64,000 nucleotides of DNA from GCA-2705445 sp002705445. Lineage in GTDB: Bacteria; Pseudomonadota; Gammaproteobacteria; Poriferisulfidales; GCA-002705445. The notes under the pieces were generated by a model. It was not told the DNA's origin. It saw only the letters and a list, made by a program, of their open reading frames with translations, and searched no databases. The stretch spans positions 682,001-746,000 of the forward strand of contig JBJKYB010000002.1 of NCBI GenBank assembly GCA_045561235.1, given 5' to 3'. This document shows, piece after piece, positions 25,742 to 34,483 of this stretch (position 1 is the stretch's first letter; the number at the start of each line of letters is the position of its first letter). The position numbers and the translations under genes were made by a program.

Positions 25742-26214
25742 GCTTCATTTTGTTTTTTTATGAATTCTAAAACTTCAATTGCATGGTTCTTAACCTTTAC
25801 TTTTCTCCACTCTTTAATTAAAACCCCTTCCTTATTAATTATAAAAGTACTTCTTTCTATTCCCATATATTTTTTACCATACATATTTTTCTCTTTTATG
25901 ACATCAAACATATTGCAAATTTTTTCATCAACATCGCTCAATAAATGGAATTTAAATTTAAATTTCTCTTTAAATTTATTATGTGATTGTAAATTATCTT
26001 TAGATATTCCAAATATTTTTGTATTTTGATTTGAAAACTTTCGAAAATTTTCAGAAAAATCTATTCCTTCTTGTGTGCAGCCAGGAGTATTATCTTTTGG
26101 ATAAAAAAATAGTACAACATAACCCTCAAGATTATCCTTTAGATTAAAATCTTCTTTATTTGTTGATTCTAACGTGAAATTTCTGACTTTTTTACCAATT
26201 TCTATCTTTTTCAT
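25738..26214 (-). CDS. bcp: Bcp/PrxQ-type thiol peroxiredoxin
   Basis: Cytoplasmic thioredoxin-fold peroxidase detoxifying H2O2 and organic hydroperoxides. The peroxidatic cysteine is C46 in FFYPKDNTPGCTQEG, and the GVRSTF-like block appears as GIERSTFIINKEG. The resolving cysteine found five residues later in E. coli Bcp is replaced by isoleucine, so this is a one-cysteine-type PrxQ unless another of its cysteines substitutes. 158 residues is typical. It diverges from dapA, the same neighbourhood as in E. coli. Confidence 0.9.
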   Translation of the reverse strand: MKKIEIGKKVRNFTLESTNKEDFNLKDNLEGYVVLFFYPKDNTPGCTQEGIDFSENFRKFSNQNTKIFGISKDNLQSHNKFKEKFKFKFHLLSDVDEKICNMFDVIKEKNMYGKKYMGIERSTFIINKEGVLIKEWRKVKVKNHAIEVLEFIKKQNEA

Positions 26215-26293
26215 ATAATAATCTCCTACAAGTTTTTTTTAAATAAGTTAGAATTAGATTATACAGAAATAATAAAAAACCAAGGGTAATAAT

Positions 26294-27166
26294 ATGTTTA
26301 CAGGAAGCATGGTAGCAGTTGCAACTCCTATGAATGATGATGGATCTATTGACTATAAAAGCTATCAAAATTTAATTGAATTTCATATTGAAAATAATAC
26401 AGATGCTATTGTTCCAGTTGGAACAACTGGCGAATCAGCAACAATAGACCATAATGAGCATTGTGAAATTGTAAGCTTCGTAGTGGATAAAGTTGCAAAA
26501 AGAATACCTGTTATAGCAGGAACCGGGGCAAATTCAACCTCTGAAGCGATCGCTCTTACAAAATATGCTTATGAAGCAGGAGTTGATGGCTGCTTGTCAG
26601 TTACTCCATACTATAATAAACCAACACAAGAAGGACTTTATCTTCATTTTAAAAAAATAGCGGATTCAGTGCCGGTTCCCTTAATACCTTATAACGTTCC
26701 TGGAAGAACATCTTGTGATATGTTGCCTTCTACAGTTAAAAAATTTCTTGAAATTGAAAATATTGTCGCAGTAAAGGAAGCAATTGGAGAGCTAGATAGA
26801 ATAAAAGAACTTGTAGAGATTTGCGGAGATAAAATAAATATTCTAAGCGGCGACGATTTTACCGCAATGGAAGCTTTGCTCCTAGGGGGGAAAGGTGTAA
26901 TAACTGTTACAGGAAATATTGCACCTAGATACATGCATTTAATGTGTAAAGCTGCCATCTCCGGAAATAGAACGCTTGCTGAAGAATACGATCAAAAAAT
27001 CGTTGGCCTACATAAAGACTTATTTTTAGAATCTAACCCAATCCCTGCTAAATGGGCTCTGTATAAAATGGGTTTAATAAAAAAAGGTATTAGATTACCT
27101 CTAACAGTATTTTCTGAAGAACATCATGATAAACTTTTAGAGTCTATGAGGTTAGCTGAGGTTTGA
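26294..27166 (+). CDS. dapA: DapA, 4-hydroxy-tetrahydrodipicolinate synthase
   Basis: Condenses pyruvate with aspartate semialdehyde in the lysine/diaminopimelate pathway, which also feeds peptidoglycan. The Schiff-base lysine is K161 in AVKEAIGEL and the catalytic tyrosine Y133 is in PYNVPGRTS; GTTGESATI and TPYYNKPTQEGLY are family signatures. Length 290 is standard TIM barrel. It overlaps or abuts bamC (its stop lies 2 bases before the bamC ATG). Confidence 0.97.
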   Translation: MFTGSMVAVATPMNDDGSIDYKSYQNLIEFHIENNTDAIVPVGTTGESATIDHNEHCEIVSFVVDKVAKRIPVIAGTGANSTSEAIALTKYAYEAGVDGCLSVTPYYNKPTQEGLYLHFKKIADSVPVPLIPYNVPGRTSCDMLPSTVKKFLEIENIVAVKEAIGELDRIKELVEICGDKINILSGDDFTAMEALLLGGKGVITVTGNIAPRYMHLMCKAAISGNRTLAEEYDQKIVGLHKDLFLESNPIPAKWALYKMGLIKKGIRLPLTVFSEEHHDKLLESMRLAEV

Positions 27167-27168
27167 AA

Positions 27169-28266
27169 ATGTTATGTATAAAAACCCTTTATGAAAAAAA
27201 ATATATTTTATTTTTTTTATTAATCTTAATTTTGTCAGGATGTTCTGACAAGCCAATTACTTTTGATGATATAACAGGTATTGCTGATGATATAACAGAG
27301 GTTTTTGGAAAGGATGATTCGGATAATTACGGAGATAGTAAAAGTGTGGCAATGTTAGAAATTCCACCTTCCTTGGATAATCCAAATTACAGTGACTCTC
27401 TTAAAGTTCCAAAATCAATTGACGCGAGTGGACAAATATTAGAAATGTCAGATGCTCCTGTTTTGCCAACTTATATGGATATGACAATTATTAAACAGGG
27501 TATTGCAAGATGGCTTGAAATTCAATCTGATCCAGTTTCTCTATGGCCTTATTTAAATCAGTTTTGGAAGTCACAAGGATATGAAATAAAAGTTAATGAA
27601 CCTGTAAATGGGATATTAGAAACTAGTTGGAAAAAAAATGAAATTAGCTTTAGCTCTGAAAGTAAATTAGTTGAAGATGAAGAGTTGAATTATAATGCTT
27701 CTCGCGAGAAATTTAGAGTAAGAGTTGAAAGACAGCCAGATGGTTATTCAAATATATATTTGTCAAATCATATAATGGAAGCGGATGATGTTATTAATAA
27801 TAAAATAATATGGAAAAAAAAGAATTCTGACATCTCAAGAGAAGCAGAAATGCTTGTTAGAATGATGGAATATTTTGGGACGGCTCGAGACGTTGCCATT
27901 GATTCCTTAAATGATAGCGAGAGGAATGATAAAAAAATATACATTGATTTAGTAGATTTTTATGGTGTTCCGGCGATTTTAATTAAAGATTCATTTAGTA
28001 AGATGTGGAGAGAGATAGGTTTATCTCTTGATAGATCAGGTTTATTAGTTAAAGATCAAAATAGAGATAAAGCCATATATAAAATTTCGACTTCTATTTT
28101 AGAAGGGAAAGAAAAAATCTATGAAATCAAATTAACTAATAGAAATGACAAATATATTGTAACAGCTCATAAAGTTGATAAATTAGAAAAAATATCTTAT
28201 GACGATGCTAGAACTATTCTGAAACATATTGTTTCAGCATACGGCTCAAATATTGCAAAAAATTAA
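27169..28266 (+). CDS. bamC: BamC (NlpB), outer membrane assembly lipoprotein
   Basis: Accessory lipoprotein of the BAM complex. Signal peptide ends in the lipobox LILSGC at about residue 25. The body has the BamC-type VPKSIDASGQIL conserved N-terminal stretch (lariat region that binds BamD), a PVSLWPYLNQFWKSQGY helix-grip motif and a second similar unit near KDSFSKMWREIGLSLDRSGL. Start chosen at ATG 27169 with GAGG seven bases upstream rather than TTG 27163. 365 residues compares with 344. dapA-bamC is the usual order. It ends one base from convergent folE2. Confidence 0.9.
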   Translation: MLCIKTLYEKKYILFFLLILILSGCSDKPITFDDITGIADDITEVFGKDDSDNYGDSKSVAMLEIPPSLDNPNYSDSLKVPKSIDASGQILEMSDAPVLPTYMDMTIIKQGIARWLEIQSDPVSLWPYLNQFWKSQGYEIKVNEPVNGILETSWKKNEISFSSESKLVEDEELNYNASREKFRVRVERQPDGYSNIYLSNHIMEADDVINNKIIWKKKNSDISREAEMLVRMMEYFGTARDVAIDSLNDSERNDKKIYIDLVDFYGVPAILIKDSFSKMWREIGLSLDRSGLLVKDQNRDKAIYKISTSILEGKEKIYEIKLTNRNDKYIVTAHKVDKLEKISYDDARTILKHIVSAYGSNIAKN

Positions 28267-28267
28267 G

Positions 28268-29167
28268 TTACCCCGGGAAATTAGAATGAAGTTGGGAGAA
28301 CTTTAAATAAGATATCTTACTTTTCTTATTATTATAAATATCTTTCTTCTTATCTTTTTCAATGTACGCGTAGGCTGAGTGATTGTGTATAGACTCGAAA
28401 TTTTCAGATTCAATTTTATATGCAGTAATTCTATCGTCTTTATTCAATGTAACTGCAACGTCTCTGATGATATCTTCAGTAAATTTTGGGTTTTCATAAG
28501 CTTTTTCAGTGACATATTTTTCGTCTGGCCTTTTAAGTAGTCCGTATATCTGACATGAAGCTTGATCCTCTAACATTTCAACAATATCATCAATCCATAC
28601 TGTTTTTTCTGTTCGAATATGAGCAGATATATGAGATCTTTGGTTATGAGCACCATAGTCAGAAATATTTTTTGAACATGGGCACAAACTAGTTACTGGA
28701 ACTGTTACTTTTAAATATTTATTAACAATATTATTTTTAACTTCGCATGTGTAGTTTATTGAATAATCTAATAGACTTTCTACACGAGTAACCGGAGCCT
28801 TTTTTTTCTTGAAGTATGTAAAGTCGACCGATATATAAGCCGCGTCTGACTCTAAAATATTTGTTGTATTTGTTACTAATGAATCAAAGTTTTCAATGCT
28901 CAAAGGTTCTTGTTGATCTTCTAAAATCTGAACGAATCTTGACATATGAGTTCCTTTCACATCGTCAGGTAAACCTACAGACATTGTAAAGTTTCCAATT
29001 GTTGACTGAGAAACACCATCTCTGTCAGAAATTTTAAATGGATATTTAATATTTTTTATACCAACTCGAGATATAGGAATATTTCTTACGTCGACTTTAT
29101 TTTGGGTATCTTGAAGTTCATTCGATAAGGCTTTACCCGTTTTTTTATTTTCTTCAAATGTGTCCAT
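28268..29167 (-). CDS. folE2: FolE2, GTP cyclohydrolase I type 2
   Basis: First enzyme of folate synthesis in bacteria using the FolE2 (GCYH-IB) form, which can use Mn or Fe and helps under zinc shortage. Signatures are VGIKNIKYPF, KGTHMSRF, VTSLCPCSK with the metal-ligand cysteine, and YGAHNQRS. ATG at 29167 gives 299 residues; the open frame extends to a TTG at 29203 overlapping dxs by 8 bases, but the extra residues are not needed for the family. It follows dxs on the minus strand. Confidence 0.93.
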   Translation of the reverse strand: MDTFEENKKTGKALSNELQDTQNKVDVRNIPISRVGIKNIKYPFKISDRDGVSQSTIGNFTMSVGLPDDVKGTHMSRFVQILEDQQEPLSIENFDSLVTNTTNILESDAAYISVDFTYFKKKKAPVTRVESLLDYSINYTCEVKNNIVNKYLKVTVPVTSLCPCSKNISDYGAHNQRSHISAHIRTEKTVWIDDIVEMLEDQASCQIYGLLKRPDEKYVTEKAYENPKFTEDIIRDVAVTLNKDDRITAYKIESENFESIHNHSAYAYIEKDKKKDIYNNKKSKISYLKFSQLHSNFPG

Positions 29168-29195
29168 AGTATATAAATAATTAGATATTGTTATA

Positions 29196-31082
29196 TTATT
29201 CAATGTTACTTGAGTGGTTTACATCATACAAGTTATTATTATCAATACAATTTTTTATTTTATTAATAATATTTTCTTTTGAAATTCCACTTTCGTTTAG
29301 TTGTTCTTCTCTGGTGGCGTGATTAAAAAATTTATCAGGAACACCAATATTAATTACTTTAGTAGTTATATTATTTTCTAAAAGAACCTCGTTAACAGCA
29401 CTACCGGCTCCTCCCATAATGCTATTATCTTCAACAGTAACAACTAATGAGTGTTCTTTTGCTAATTTAATAATTGCTTTTGTATCAATTGGTTTAATGA
29501 ATCTCATATCAATTAGCGAACAGTCTAATTCGTCCACAACACTTTTGCATATATCCAAGATTGAACCAAAGCAAAAGATAACAGTTTTTTTACCTAAATA
29601 AATTTCTTTGGATACTCCTATTTCAAAATTGATAAGATTATCTTTTGTCTCTATTCCCAAACCTTGCCCTCTAGGATACCTTACAACCGCAGGGCCATTA
29701 TGAAGATAACCTGTATAAAGCATATTTTTACACTCCTCTTCGCTACTTGGAGCCATTATGACCATGTTTGGAATACATCTTAAGTAAGACAAATCATAAA
29801 CACCACAATGAGTGCCTCCATCAGCTCCAACAAATCCAGCCCTATCTACTGCAAATAACACATCTAAGTTTTGTAAAGCTACATCATGGATTAATTGATC
29901 ATATGCTCTTTGTAAGAACGTTGAGTAGATACAAACTATTGGTTTTTGGCCTTCGCAAGCTAATCCTGCTGCAAGAGTTACAGAATGTTGTTCAGCAATT
30001 CCTACATCAATATATCTTTTGGGAAATTGTTTTGAAAAGTTTACTAAACCTGAACCTTCTCTCATGGCGGGAGTGATTGCAAAAATTCTTGGATCCTTCG
30101 CTGCAATGTCACATATCCAATTATCAAATATTTTTGTGTATGTAACTTTTTTATTTAAATCTTTTTCTACTCCAATTTTTCTATCAAAAACAGGCACCGC
30201 ATGATACTTAACTGGATCTGACTCTGCCGGAAGATAGCCCTTACCCTTTTTTGTTATCACATGGAGTAATTTAGGACCTGTTATATTTTTTAAATTTTTT
30301 AGTGTTTTAACGAGAAAACGAGTGTCGTGACCATCTATTGGACCGTAATAGTTAATGCCCATTTCCTCAAAAAGCATACCTGGTGCTAGTAAACCTTTAA
30401 TGTGTTTCTCAGTTTTCGTTAAAAACATACCAGAAGGAGGGACTTTCTTTAAAATATTTTTACTTCCTTCTTTTACAGTGGAATAAGCCTTACTTGATAA
30501 AATTTTTGTTAGATAGTTTGTCATTGCTCCAACATTAGGAGATATTGACATCTCATTATCATTTAAAATAACCAAAATATCTTCATCTATTGATCCCATA
30601 TGATTTAATGCTTCAAACGCCATTCCAGCACTAAGTCCGCCATCACCAATAACAGCTATAACTTTCTTATTATCTTTTTTATAAGATGACGCGATAGCTG
30701 CACCAATCGCTACACTTATTGATGTACTCGAGTGACCGACGCCAAAATAATCGTATTCACTTTCGTCTCTTGAAGGAAAAGGATGAAGCCCGCCTTTTTT
30801 TCTAATTGTATGAAGTTCGTTTTTTCTTCCTGTAAGTACTTTATGCCCATAACACTGATGACCAACATCCCATATTATTCTATCTTTAGGGGTATTAAAG
30901 GAATAATGAAGTGCAACTGTTAGCTCTACTGCTCCTAAACTTGCACCAAAATGACCTCCGCATTGAGATACAGTGTCAATAAGAAAGTGCCTTAGTTCTT
31001 CTGAAACATTATCCAAATCATTGGTTGACAATATTCTTAAGTCAGAAGGATTATCTATTTTATCTAAAAACTCATATTTCAT
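29196..31082 (-). CDS. dxs: Dxs, 1-deoxy-D-xylulose-5-phosphate synthase
   Basis: Thiamine-diphosphate enzyme starting the MEP isoprenoid pathway from pyruvate and glyceraldehyde 3-phosphate. GGHFGASLGAVELTVALHY, GVGHSSTSIS, the TPP site GDGGLSAGMAFEALN with NDNEMSISPNVGA, GIAEQHSVTLAAGLA and GGTHCGVYDLSYLR are intact. Length 628 is standard. It lies downstream of ispA (16 bases) in the xseB-ispA-dxs operon common in Gammaproteobacteria; ispE of the same pathway is at 52,476. Confidence 0.97.
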   Translation of the reverse strand: MKYEFLDKIDNPSDLRILSTNDLDNVSEELRHFLIDTVSQCGGHFGASLGAVELTVALHYSFNTPKDRIIWDVGHQCYGHKVLTGRKNELHTIRKKGGLHPFPSRDESEYDYFGVGHSSTSISVAIGAAIASSYKKDNKKVIAVIGDGGLSAGMAFEALNHMGSIDEDILVILNDNEMSISPNVGAMTNYLTKILSSKAYSTVKEGSKNILKKVPPSGMFLTKTEKHIKGLLAPGMLFEEMGINYYGPIDGHDTRFLVKTLKNLKNITGPKLLHVITKKGKGYLPAESDPVKYHAVPVFDRKIGVEKDLNKKVTYTKIFDNWICDIAAKDPRIFAITPAMREGSGLVNFSKQFPKRYIDVGIAEQHSVTLAAGLACEGQKPIVCIYSTFLQRAYDQLIHDVALQNLDVLFAVDRAGFVGADGGTHCGVYDLSYLRCIPNMVIMAPSSEEECKNMLYTGYLHNGPAVVRYPRGQGLGIETKDNLINFEIGVSKEIYLGKKTVIFCFGSILDICKSVVDELDCSLIDMRFIKPIDTKAIIKLAKEHSLVVTVEDNSIMGGAGSAVNEVLLENNITTKVINIGVPDKFFNHATREEQLNESGISKENIINKIKNCIDNNNLYDVNHSSNIE

Positions 31083-31098
31083 AATTTATTTTTTTAAA

Positions 31099-32004
31099 TC
31101 AAAATTTCCTATCAAAAATATAATTTGAAATCTCTGAAAGATAGGTGTCTTTAAAACCATTATTACTTAAAATTTTTTCTATATTTTCTTTATTCTTTTT
31201 CAATATTTTACTAGTTTCATTTATGCCTAAAATGTTTACAAAATTTGGCTGATTTCTAATTTCATCCTTATTTTTTGTTTTTCCTAATACTTCTGAAGAA
31301 CTAGTATATCCTAATAAATCATCTTTTATTTGAAAAGATATTCCTAATAATTCTCCAAAGCTTAGGAAATCTCTATAAGAACTTTCATCATTATTATCAC
31401 TCAACATTAAAGGTAGCATAATGCATGGTTTTATTAAATGAGCTGTTTTTAAATCGTATATTTTTTTAAGTTTATTGATCTGGGCATTTTTACCATTTAT
31501 TGATAGATCAAGATATTGGCCTCCTGCAACTCCATTTAATCCAATGGATGAAGAAAGATAATTCACCCAATTTAAATAAATTTTTGAAGGAATTTCGCTG
31601 TGCAACTTTTTGCTTAAAATTTCAAAAGCTAAGGATTGCAGCGCATCACCTGCTAAAATAGCCGAAGATTCACTAAAGGCAACGTGACAAGATGGGGATC
31701 CTCTTCTTACGTCATCATCATCCATGCACGGAAGATCATCATGTATTAATGTATATGTATGTATCAATTCAATTGCTATAGCAACTTGGTCAAGTAGTTT
31801 TGGTGTAATCTTAAAAGCTGCACCTGTCGAATAAACTAATAATGATCTAATAAATTTACTGCCACTAAGAGTAGAATATTTCATAGGCTCTAAAAGCTCA
31901 CATGATTCTTCACCGTAGCTATTAAAAACATTTTCAAGATTATTTTGTATGCGCAATGTAAATTTTTCTATGAATTCAGAAAACTCTAAATTTTTATTGC
32001 TCAT
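31099..32004 (-). CDS. ispA: IspA, farnesyl diphosphate synthase
   Basis: Short-chain trans-prenyltransferase building FPP for undecaprenyl and quinone synthesis. The first aspartate-rich motif DDLPCMDDDDVRRG (residues 89-102) is normal. The second, usually DDILD followed by GK and KxTYP, reads DDLLG (228-232), LGKTKNK and NQPNFVNILG, so the third aspartate and the pyrophosphate-binding lysine/threonine appear replaced. Length 301 and synteny between xseB and dxs support IspA. Its start overlaps the xseB stop by 11 bases. Confidence 0.92.
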   Translation of the reverse strand: MSNKNLEFSEFIEKFTLRIQNNLENVFNSYGEESCELLEPMKYSTLSGSKFIRSLLVYSTGAAFKITPKLLDQVAIAIELIHTYTLIHDDLPCMDDDDVRRGSPSCHVAFSESSAILAGDALQSLAFEILSKKLHSEIPSKIYLNWVNYLSSSIGLNGVAGGQYLDLSINGKNAQINKLKKIYDLKTAHLIKPCIMLPLMLSDNNDESSYRDFLSFGELLGISFQIKDDLLGYTSSSEVLGKTKNKDEIRNQPNFVNILGINETSKILKKNKENIEKILSNNGFKDTYLSEISNYIFDRKF

Positions 32005-32380
32005 ATTTTTCTACTTTAGATTTTGCTTTTTTTAAATAAGATTCAATATTGAAAATAATTTCTAGCGCTTTCTTATAATTATTCTCAGCGTCAATAATTT
32101 TAATATTTTCGCTTTCAAGTTTTTTTATTAAATTTTCAATTTCGTGAAAAGACTTTTCAATATTAATATTTTTAACTTGAATCCTCTTATTTGGTTTATA
32201 TTTATCAATATTATTCTCTATACTATTAAGCTCTTTTTCTGCTTCCTTTGATAATTCAACTCCTTTCTCATGAAGTTTTATGGACTGCTCTATAGGGATA
32301 TCTGAAGAATCAAGTTTTGAAATTATTAAGTCTAATTCCTTGATGATCTCTGTATATTTTTTTTTTACTTCTTTTCGCAT
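31994..32380 (-). CDS. xseB: XseB, exodeoxyribonuclease VII small subunit, tandem-duplicated
   Basis: The small subunit of ExoVII is normally about 80 residues forming a helical hairpin that coats the XseA coiled coil. Here the protein is 128 residues with two units: residues about 8-60 (KELDLIISKLDSSDIPIEQS, GVELSKEAEKEL) are a clear XseB, and residues about 74-128 (HEIENLIKKLESENIKIIDA, ALEIIFNIESYLKKAKSKV) repeat the same pattern. Start at ATG 32380, four bases... after the fdhD stop, is preferred to the TTG at 32392. Located upstream of ispA as in E. coli. xseA is not in the window. Confidence 0.83.
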   Translation of the reverse strand: MRKEVKKKYTEIIKELDLIISKLDSSDIPIEQSIKLHEKGVELSKEAEKELNSIENNIDKYKPNKRIQVKNINIEKSFHEIENLIKKLESENIKIIDAENNYKKALEIIFNIESYLKKAKSKVEKYEQ

Positions 32381-32384
32381 TCTA

Positions 32385-33209
32385 TCAATCAAATATTATA
32401 TTTTTTTTATTATTATATATCAAAAAAGACCTCTGCTTCGATCTTGCAATCATTGTTACGTTAAGATCTTTAGCAAGTTCAATACCCATATTAGTAACTC
32501 CAGATCTAGATATTATAATCGGAATACCCATTCTTTTCACCTTCATAATAATTTCGGATGTAAGTCTTCCGGTAGTATAGAAGATTAGATTTTCTCCTGG
32601 TAAATCATTCAGCCACATTTTGCCAGATAATGTGTCTGCAGCATTATGCCTTCCTACATCCTCGACAAATTCTAAAACTTCGTTTCTACTGCATAAAGCA
32701 CACCCATGAACTGCTCCAGCCTCTTTATAAATATCATTATATTTAGTAATTTTTGCCAATAGATTGAATACCTCTGATCTTTTTATTTTTATATCTGGAA
32801 GAGAATTATCATAAAGTTTTTCAAGAGAACTACCAAAAATAGTTCCTTGACCACAACCAGTAGTTACAGTTTTATTCTGAAGTTTATCAGCGATTTTCTT
32901 TGTATCTTTATTTATAGTTATTACATTAGAAATCCCTATATTCCATTTTACATCGATGCTTAAAATTTCATCTATATTTTCTATTAAATTTTGATTTCTT
33001 AAGTATCCTAATGTTAATTCCTCAGGCCTTGTTCCAAGTGTCATTAATGTAATAATTTCTAAATTATCGATCTTTAATGTTAAAGGCAGCTCACCTGCAA
33101 CTTTCGAGTAAATTTCCTCATCGAGATGATTATGTATTTTAATAGAGTTTGTTGGTGATAAACCGCTATTTGATATTTTTATTTTTTTATTTTTGCACTT
33201 TCTTATCAT
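32385..33209 (-). CDS. fdhD: FdhD, formate dehydrogenase sulfurtransferase
   Basis: Transfers sulfur from the cysteine desulfurase to the Mo-bisPGD cofactor of formate dehydrogenase. Conserved features are TLGTRPEELTLGYL, TTGCGQGTI with the cysteine region, GAVHGCALC, and EDVGRHNAADTL; the end IPIIISRSGVTNMGIELA is also typical. Length 274 is normal. No formate dehydrogenase subunit or molybdopterin gene occurs in the window, so the client is elsewhere. Its first 23 bases overlap the 3' end of the upstream corB-like gene. Confidence 0.92.
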   Translation of the reverse strand: MIRKCKNKKIKISNSGLSPTNSIKIHNHLDEEIYSKVAGELPLTLKIDNLEIITLMTLGTRPEELTLGYLRNQNLIENIDEILSIDVKWNIGISNVITINKDTKKIADKLQNKTVTTGCGQGTIFGSSLEKLYDNSLPDIKIKRSEVFNLLAKITKYNDIYKEAGAVHGCALCSRNEVLEFVEDVGRHNAADTLSGKMWLNDLPGENLIFYTTGRLTSEIIMKVKRMGIPIIISRSGVTNMGIELAKDLNVTMIARSKQRSFLIYNNKKNIIFD

Positions 33210-34458
33210 GATTAATTTCTAAATGAACAGTTTTAACAGCATTATCGATATTTTCTAATACCTTAAATATATGACCTTGAATCTCAATAATATCATTTAT
33301 TTTTGGTAGATTTTCTGTGTGTTCTAAAATAAAACCATTTATTGTTTTAGCTTCTTTTGCAACAAGTTTTATTTTTAGTTCTTGATTTATTTCTCTTATG
33401 TGAACTCCACCATCAATTATGAATATATTTTCATTATTTGTTGTCGTAATTTCCTCATTTGAACCTGGATCGCTTGTAAAATCACCTACTATTTCTTCTA
33501 ATATATCTTCTAGGGTAACAAGACCTTGAATATTTCCATATTCATCAATGATAAAACCTATTCTTCTTTTTTCTTTTTGAAAGTTTATAAGCTGTCTATA
33601 TAATGAAGTTCCTGAAACAATATAATAAGGTTTCTTAATAAGTTTTTTAATTTCATCATCATTTATACTTTTGCTCGCTAATAAAGGAGAAATATTTTTT
33701 ATGTGAACTAACCCAAGCAGATTTTCTATATTATCTTCATATACTGGTATTCTTGTATATGGTGTAATTTTAAAATTATTGACAACTGTAGCTATATCAT
33801 CGCTAATGTCTATTCCATAGATATCACTTCTAGGTATCATAATATCCTCTACGGTTGCTTTCTCCAGATCAATTATACTTTCGAGCATCTTTAAGTGTGG
33901 TTTTGAAAATTTAATTGAGGATTCACTCAGAACTGTTTTGAGTTCTTCTTTAGATAGAGAGCTTTTTGAAATATTACTTTTAAGACCCATCATTTTTATT
34001 ATGCTATTTGCTATTAAATTTATTAAGAAAACAAATGGATAGAGTAAAATTAGCATAGGCTTGTATAGCAATGAAGATGAATATGCTATTTTTTCTGAAT
34101 GCATTTCACCAATAGTTTTAGGTGTCAGTTCTGCAAATATAAGTATAAAAATAGTCAATAGCCCTGTTGCAATTGCTAATCCGATATCCCCGTAAACTCT
34201 TAAAGAAATAAGAGTGGCAATTTGTGTTATTAAAATATTTGTTAGGTTATTACCAAGTAAAATTACACCAATAATTTTGTCAGGATTTTCTAATAATTTT
34301 TTAGCAGCTTTTGCGCCTTTATTATTTAGTTTAGCCTGATGCCTCATTTTGTATTTATTTATAGACATTAGTGCAGTTTCTGAACCAGAAAAGAATGCAG
34401 AAAGTAAAAAAAGAATTATTAAAACTATGACTAGTATTTCAGTGGATATATTGTTCAA
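33187..34458 (-). CDS. CorB/YfjD family membrane protein (DUF21-CBS-CBS-CorC/HlyC)
   Basis: Inner-membrane CNNM-type protein implicated in magnesium (or other divalent cation) transport. The N-terminus contains three to four hydrophobic segments (DUF21, residues about 5-185, with FFSGSETALMSINK), followed by two CBS domains (about 200-330; VEDIMIPRSDIYGI, IPVYEDN, GFIIDEYGNIQGLVTLEDIL) and a CorC/HlyC transporter-associated domain at the C-terminus. Length 423 is typical. ypjD lies directly upstream, the same pair that follows ffh in E. coli, although ffh is absent here. Confidence 0.92.
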   Translation of the reverse strand: MNNISTEILVIVLIILFLLSAFFSGSETALMSINKYKMRHQAKLNNKGAKAAKKLLENPDKIIGVILLGNNLTNILITQIATLISLRVYGDIGLAIATGLLTIFILIFAELTPKTIGEMHSEKIAYSSSLLYKPMLILLYPFVFLINLIANSIIKMMGLKSNISKSSLSKEELKTVLSESSIKFSKPHLKMLESIIDLEKATVEDIMIPRSDIYGIDISDDIATVVNNFKITPYTRIPVYEDNIENLLGLVHIKNISPLLASKSINDDEIKKLIKKPYYIVSGTSLYRQLINFQKEKRRIGFIIDEYGNIQGLVTLEDILEEIVGDFTSDPGSNEEITTTNNENIFIIDGGVHIREINQELKIKLVAKEAKTINGFILEHTENLPKINDIIEIQGHIFKVLENIDNAVKTVHLEINHDKKVQK

Positions 34459-34483
34459 TTATCTATTCCATTATAAATTTAGG

